NCBI GenBank assembly: GCA_023397245.1
Contig: JAEWUH010000062.1
Coordinates: 1 to 17,246, forward strand
DNA: 17,246 bases
Direction of reading: 5' to 3'
DNA from: Bacillota bacterium
Lineage (GTDB): Bacteria > Bacillota > Clostridia > Oscillospirales > Acutalibacteraceae
A model generated the notes under the pieces. The model saw nothing but the letters and a program-made list of their open reading frames with translations, had not been told where the DNA came from and did not search any database. Within the stretch, counting starts at the first letter, position 1, and each line of letters opens with the position of its first letter. The translations under genes and the position numbers were made by a program. Below are positions 14,192-17,246 of this stretch, piece after piece.

Positions 14192-15781
14192 TCAGCCCAG
14201 TATCTTCTTTAAATCTTCATCCGGGGTTGAAATCGGAGAAATGCCGAAATTCTCGACCAGATAATTCAGTACGTTCGGAGAAACAAAGGCCGGCAGCGTG
14301 GGCCCGAGGTAGATATTCTTAATTCCGAGGGAAAGCAGCGTAAGAAGGATGCAGACAGCTTTCTGCTCGTACCAGGAAAGCACCATTGTCAGCGGAAGGT
14401 CGTTCACGTCGCACTGGAAGGCGTCCGCCAGCGCAACAGCCACGCGGATCGCGCTGTACGCGTCGTTGCACTGCCCCATATCCATCAGGCGCGGAAGTCC
14501 GCCGATCGTACCCAAATCCAGATCATTGAAGCGGTATTTGCCGCAGGCAAGGGTAAGGATTACGGTGTCCTTCGGGGTTTTCTTTACAAAATCGGTGTAA
14601 TAGTTGCGTCCCGGCTTTGCGCCGTCGCAGCCGCCGACCAGGAAGAAATGCTTAATCGCTCCGGATTTTACGGCTTCCACTACTTTATCCGCTACGGAAA
14701 GCACGGTGCCGTGACTGAATCCGGTTGTTACCTGTGTGCCGCCGTTGATGCCCGTCATAGCATGGTCCTGAGCGTATCCGCCCAGTTCAAGAGCTTTCTC
14801 GATAACCGACGTAAAATCCTTATCCTCGCCGATGTGTACCATACCCGGATAGTTGACGACCTCCGTGGTAAACACGCGGTCGCGGTAGCTGTCCTTTACC
14901 GGCATCAGGCAGTTTGTGGTGAACAGCACCGGCGCGGGAATCGCGTCGAATTCCTTCTGCTGGTTCTGCCATGCGGTTCCGAAGTTGCCCTTGAGCTGCG
15001 GGTATTCCTTCAGCTTGGGATACGCGTGAGCCGGAAGCATTTCTCCGTGCGTATAGACATTGATGCCCTTCCCCTTCGTCTGCTCCAGCAGGAAGTACAA
15101 ATCGCGCAGGTCGTGGCCGCTTACCACGATGAACGGCCCTTTTTCAATGGTGAGAGGAACGGTAACCGGAGCAGGCGTGCCGTAGGTTTCCGTGTTGGCC
15201 TTATCCAGCAGCTCCATGCACTTGAGGTTGACCTTTCCGGTTTCCATCACGATGGGAAGCAGCTCGTCCATGCCCCAGTCTTCGCCGATGGCAAACATGC
15301 CCTTGTAGAAGAAGTGATTGACTTCTTCGTCGGTGTACCCGAGCACCAGCGCGTGGTAGGCATAAGCCGCCATGCCGCGCAGACCGAACAGGATCAGCGA
15401 TTTCAGGGAACGGACATCCTCGTTATCGTTCCAAAGTCGGTTCATATCGTAATCGTCGTTGCGGACACAGTGGGAAGAACAGCAGGCGCACTGCGGTACC
15501 AGAGCGCTTTTCTCGCTATGTACCGTATCGATCAGGCGCCGGATCGCTTCACTGTCAAAGCTTACATTTGTAATGGTGGCAAATAAGCCCTCGATCATCG
15601 CACGGTTGGTGGAGGCGGTGGGTTCGTTGCCGTCTACCGAACGTGCTAAACCGACCAGCGCACCGGTCAGTTGATCCTGCAGCACCGCGGTATCCGCAGA
15701 CTTTCCGCAGACACCCGCCTTGCCGGTGCACCCTGTGCATCCGGCGGTCTGCTCACACTGAAAACAAAACATATCTGACAT
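14192..15781 (-). CDS. hcp: Hydroxylamine reductase / hybrid cluster protein Hcp
   Basis: This 529-residue cytosolic iron-sulfur enzyme is found in anaerobes. It reduces hydroxylamine in vitro and is linked to nitric-oxide detoxification and S-nitrosylation. The N-terminal cluster ligands are Cys6, Cys9, Cys18 and Cys25 (CFQCEQTAG...CTGKAGVC), with an extra Cys15. The hybrid 4Fe-2O-2S ligands are all visible: His223 (SGHDL), Glu247 (THGEM), Cys291 (TTNCL), Cys385 (VGGCDG), Cys413 (LACGK), Cys438 (GQCNDA), Glu472 and Lys474 (WYEQK). The start ATG at 15781 has GGAGG upstream. It is last in a - strand operon with ferredoxin, cupin and Fe-S protein genes, the ferredoxin being a likely electron donor. 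The 82-bp leader has a small hairpin but no clear terminator. Confidence 0.97.
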   Translation of the reverse strand: MSDMFCFQCEQTAGCTGCTGKAGVCGKSADTAVLQDQLTGALVGLARSVDGNEPTASTNRAMIEGLFATITNVSFDSEAIRRLIDTVHSEKSALVPQCACCSSHCVRNDDYDMNRLWNDNEDVRSLKSLILFGLRGMAAYAYHALVLGYTDEEVNHFFYKGMFAIGEDWGMDELLPIVMETGKVNLKCMELLDKANTETYGTPAPVTVPLTIEKGPFIVVSGHDLRDLYFLLEQTKGKGINVYTHGEMLPAHAYPKLKEYPQLKGNFGTAWQNQQKEFDAIPAPVLFTTNCLMPVKDSYRDRVFTTEVVNYPGMVHIGEDKDFTSVIEKALELGGYAQDHAMTGINGGTQVTTGFSHGTVLSVADKVVEAVKSGAIKHFFLVGGCDGAKPGRNYYTDFVKKTPKDTVILTLACGKYRFNDLDLGTIGGLPRLMDMGQCNDAYSAIRVAVALADAFQCDVNDLPLTMVLSWYEQKAVCILLTLLSLGIKNIYLGPTLPAFVSPNVLNYLVENFGISPISTPDEDLKKILG

Positions 15782-15863
15782 AATAATTTACCTCCGTTTT
15801 TTTGATAAGTTTATATTACTTAAAATCAGGGATTAATTCTGTTGCACCCGCAACACGAAAAAA

Positions 15864-16052
15864 CTAATCTTCCAAGGAGATGACCGAAACAGGGCAGTTG
15901 TCGCGCGCCGCCTGACATAATTCTTCCATGGAGGCGTCAACTTCCCCATAGACCTCCGCAAGACCTTCGTCATCCATCCGAAATACTTGGGGGCAGGTAC
16001 CCGCACACATTCCGCAGCCGATACAGCCGGAACGATCAATGACAGCTTTCAT
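15864..16052 (-). CDS. Small ferredoxin (4Fe-4S)
   Basis: This 62-residue ferredoxin starts at the ATG at 16052, which has AAGGAG at 16061-16066 with 8-base spacing. An upstream GTG at 16061 would overlap that ribosome site and is rejected. The N-terminus reads MKAVIDRSGCIGCGMCAGTCP, giving the C-x2-C-x2-C-x3-C-P cluster motif. A later pair (Cys46 and Cys53 in LCQAARDNCPV) completes the single-cluster pattern typical of this short acidic family, with the last Cys-Pro supplying the distal ligand. It is an electron carrier; immediately upstream of hcp it is the natural donor for Hcp (inference). It belongs to the operon running from 17147 to 14192. Confidence 0.92.
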   Translation of the reverse strand: MKAVIDRSGCIGCGMCAGTCPQVFRMDDEGLAEVYGEVDASMEELCQAARDNCPVSVISLED

Positions 16053-16071
16053 AAAAAACACTCCTTTTCAG

Positions 16072-16416
16072 TTATGATTGTGAGAATACCACGATCAGGA
16101 ACATTTTGAACTGCTCCGCCGCAAATACTGCGTGCGGCTTTTTGGACGGCATTACAATGGTTTCGCCGGCGTGGAGGGTGAACTTTTCCCCGTCGATTGT
16201 GATTTCTCCCGTTCCGTCCAGCGCGACGACCATCGCGTCGCCGTCCGAAGCATGGGTGCTGATTTCCTCGCCTTTGTCAAACGCGAACAGCGTGAGGCTT
16301 ACGGCACCGCTTTGCGCCAGCGTTTTACTCACGATCTGCCCCGGCTGATAGCTCACCTGCTCCGCGAGCGGCAGGACAGCTGCAAAATCGATGTTTTTGA
16401 TAAATTTGTCTGCCAT
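16072..16416 (-). CDS. Cupin-domain protein
   Basis: This 114-residue protein is a single small beta-barrel. Cupin motif 1 is visible as GEEISTHASDGDAMVVALDG (about 51-70), with the metal-type His and acidic residues. Motif 2 is seen around the later G-E-T-I-V-M-P-S-K-K-P-H-A-V (about 88-101). The second histidine supports a metal site, although motif 1 has only one clear His. Such short cupins often sit next to hcp in Clostridia and other anaerobes. Their reaction is not known to me. The start ATG at 16416 has a perfect AGGAGG. It follows the Fe-S protein gene by 14 bp, so it is clearly in the same operon. Fold call sure, function unknown. Confidence 0.9.
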   Translation of the reverse strand: MADKFIKNIDFAAVLPLAEQVSYQPGQIVSKTLAQSGAVSLTLFAFDKGEEISTHASDGDAMVVALDGTGEITIDGEKFTLHAGETIVMPSKKPHAVFAAEQFKMFLIVVFSQS

Positions 16417-16430
16417 ACTACATCCTCCTT

Positions 16431-17147
16431 TTAGTCGTCAAGTATATTTCCGTCCGTGGAAATCGTGTGAACGCTCCACGGGATCAACTTTCCACAGTTT
16501 GCAAGCGCGCTTTTTGCCGCGTTTTCAAGGCCGCCGCAGCAGGGCACCTCCATACGGACAATGGTGACGCTTTTAATGCTGTTCTGCTTCAGGATTTCCG
16601 TAAGCTTTTCGGCGTAGCTGCCCTCGTCCAGCTTCGGGCATCCGATCAGCGTGATTTTGTTTTTCATGAACCGGCTGTGGAACCCGGCGTAAGCATACGC
16701 CGTACAATCCGCCGCAATCAGCAGGTTGGCGTTTTCAAGGTACGGAGCCTTGACAGGGATGAGCTTGATCTGCACCGGCCACTGCATCAGTTCGCTTTGG
16801 CAGGCGATATTTGCCGCTTCCGGCATCTGGGCCGCGAAATCCCTCACGATGCTTTTCGCGCGGGTACCCGGGCATCCGCCGCCGCTGCAGGGCGACGCGT
16901 GCGGTTTCTGCGCTGCCTGATGCACTTTTACGGCTTCTTCACTGTAATCGGCGGCTTCCCTTTCTTCAAAGGAGATTGCCCCTGTCGGGCAAGCCGGCAG
17001 GCAGTTGCCGAGGCCGTCGCAGTAATCGTCTCGGATCAGCTTTGCCTTTCCGTCCACAACGGCAATCGCGCCTTCTTTGCATGCATTTGCGCACAGCCCG
17101 CAGCCGTTGCACAGCTCTTCATCAATCTTTATAATCTTTCTAATCAA
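16431..17147 (-). CDS. 4Fe-4S ferredoxin-type protein with C-terminal cysteine motifs
   Basis: This 238-residue protein probably starts at TTG (17147), with AGAGGTG about 8 bases upstream; no ATG fits. The N-terminal part has two cluster motifs: CNGCGLCANAC (about 13-23), then the Cys-containing CDGLGNCLPACP (about 43-54). A middle segment has CSGGGCPG (about 87-94). The C-terminal part has several spaced cysteines and VPCCGG, a heterodisulfide-reductase-like pattern that could bind another cluster or disulfide. It has no membrane segment. I recognise it as the Fe-S protein commonly linked to hcp and cupin genes, but its reaction is not established. It is probably an electron-transfer component. 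It is the first gene of the - strand operon. Confidence 0.85.
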   Translation of the reverse strand: MIRKIIKIDEELCNGCGLCANACKEGAIAVVDGKAKLIRDDYCDGLGNCLPACPTGAISFEEREAADYSEEAVKVHQAAQKPHASPCSGGGCPGTRAKSIVRDFAAQMPEAANIACQSELMQWPVQIKLIPVKAPYLENANLLIAADCTAYAYAGFHSRFMKNKITLIGCPKLDEGSYAEKLTEILKQNSIKSVTIVRMEVPCCGGLENAAKSALANCGKLIPWSVHTISTDGNILDD

Positions 17148-17246
17148 TGGTTTTGCACCTCTTTCTTATATTTTCTCATTAAGCCGAATTAATCTCGGTT
17201 CACACCTTGATTTCATCAGCGTTTCCTTTACTTTACGTTTATAATA

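Noticed and set aside
14648..15586. Open frame on the + strand (312 codons) antisense to hcp
   Set aside because: It lies wholly within hcp, whose cluster ligands are all intact. It has no ribosome site or recognisable motif.
15847..15862. Small TGTTGC/GCAACA hairpin between the ferredoxin and hcp genes as a terminator
   Set aside because: The stem is only six pairs and no U-run follows on the - strand, so it is at most a weak attenuator or processing hairpin.
17182..17200. Short inverted repeat (CCGA...TCGG) upstream of the Fe-S protein gene as an operator
   Set aside because: Only four perfect pairs and no clear promoter alongside; too weak to call.

Overview
The window looks like chromosomal DNA of an anaerobic member of the Firmicutes, probably class Clostridia (Oscillospiraceae/Ruminococcaceae-like). 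The pointers are strong AGGAGG-type ribosome binding sites, moderately high GC by eye, sigma-A-like promoters, a hybrid cluster protein with small ferredoxins, and an ArsD-ArsA-Acr3 arsenic operon. This taxonomic guess is inference. No tRNA, rRNA, CRISPR array, transposase or integrase was seen.

Layout. 1-532 (+) is the 3' end of an acyltransferase-3-type membrane protein, followed by a bidirectional terminator. 645-7901 (-) is a complete phosphate operon in the order pstS-pstC-pstA-pstB-phoU-response regulator-histidine kinase. Four Pho-box-like repeats at an exact 11-bp period lie in front of pstS. 8193-12335 (+) is a divergent arsenic operon, arsR-arsD-arsA-acr3-arsC. It has two copies of a near-identical ArsR operator, one before arsR and one before arsD, and ends in a terminator. 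12457-14094 (+) is a second, separately promoted module: a cysteine-rich MarR regulator, a phosphinothricin/ArsN1-type acetyltransferase and a SAM-dependent methyltransferase. 14192-17147 (-) is a convergent redox operon: a two-cluster Fe-S protein, a cupin, a ferredoxin and hydroxylamine reductase (Hcp).

Most interesting point. The methyltransferase frame is interrupted by UGA at 14017-14019 and then continues for 24 sense codons to TAG at 14092. The continuation is rich in cysteine and ends in what looks like the last beta strand of the Rossmann methyltransferase fold. A candidate bacterial SECIS hairpin lies directly after the UGA. I read it as a probable selenoprotein, a 207-residue protein with Sec at position 183. 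Conventional gene calling would truncate it at residue 182.

How the parts may work together. Arsenate enters cells through phosphate transporters. ArsC can reduce it to arsenite, which ArsD/ArsA/Acr3 export. The MarR module next door has an ArsN1-like acetyltransferase and a thiol/selenol-rich methyltransferase. It may extend detoxification to organoarsenicals or another thiol-reactive metalloid, but that is inferred from gene order and cysteine content only. The Hcp operon fits nitrosative or redox stress defence in an anaerobe.
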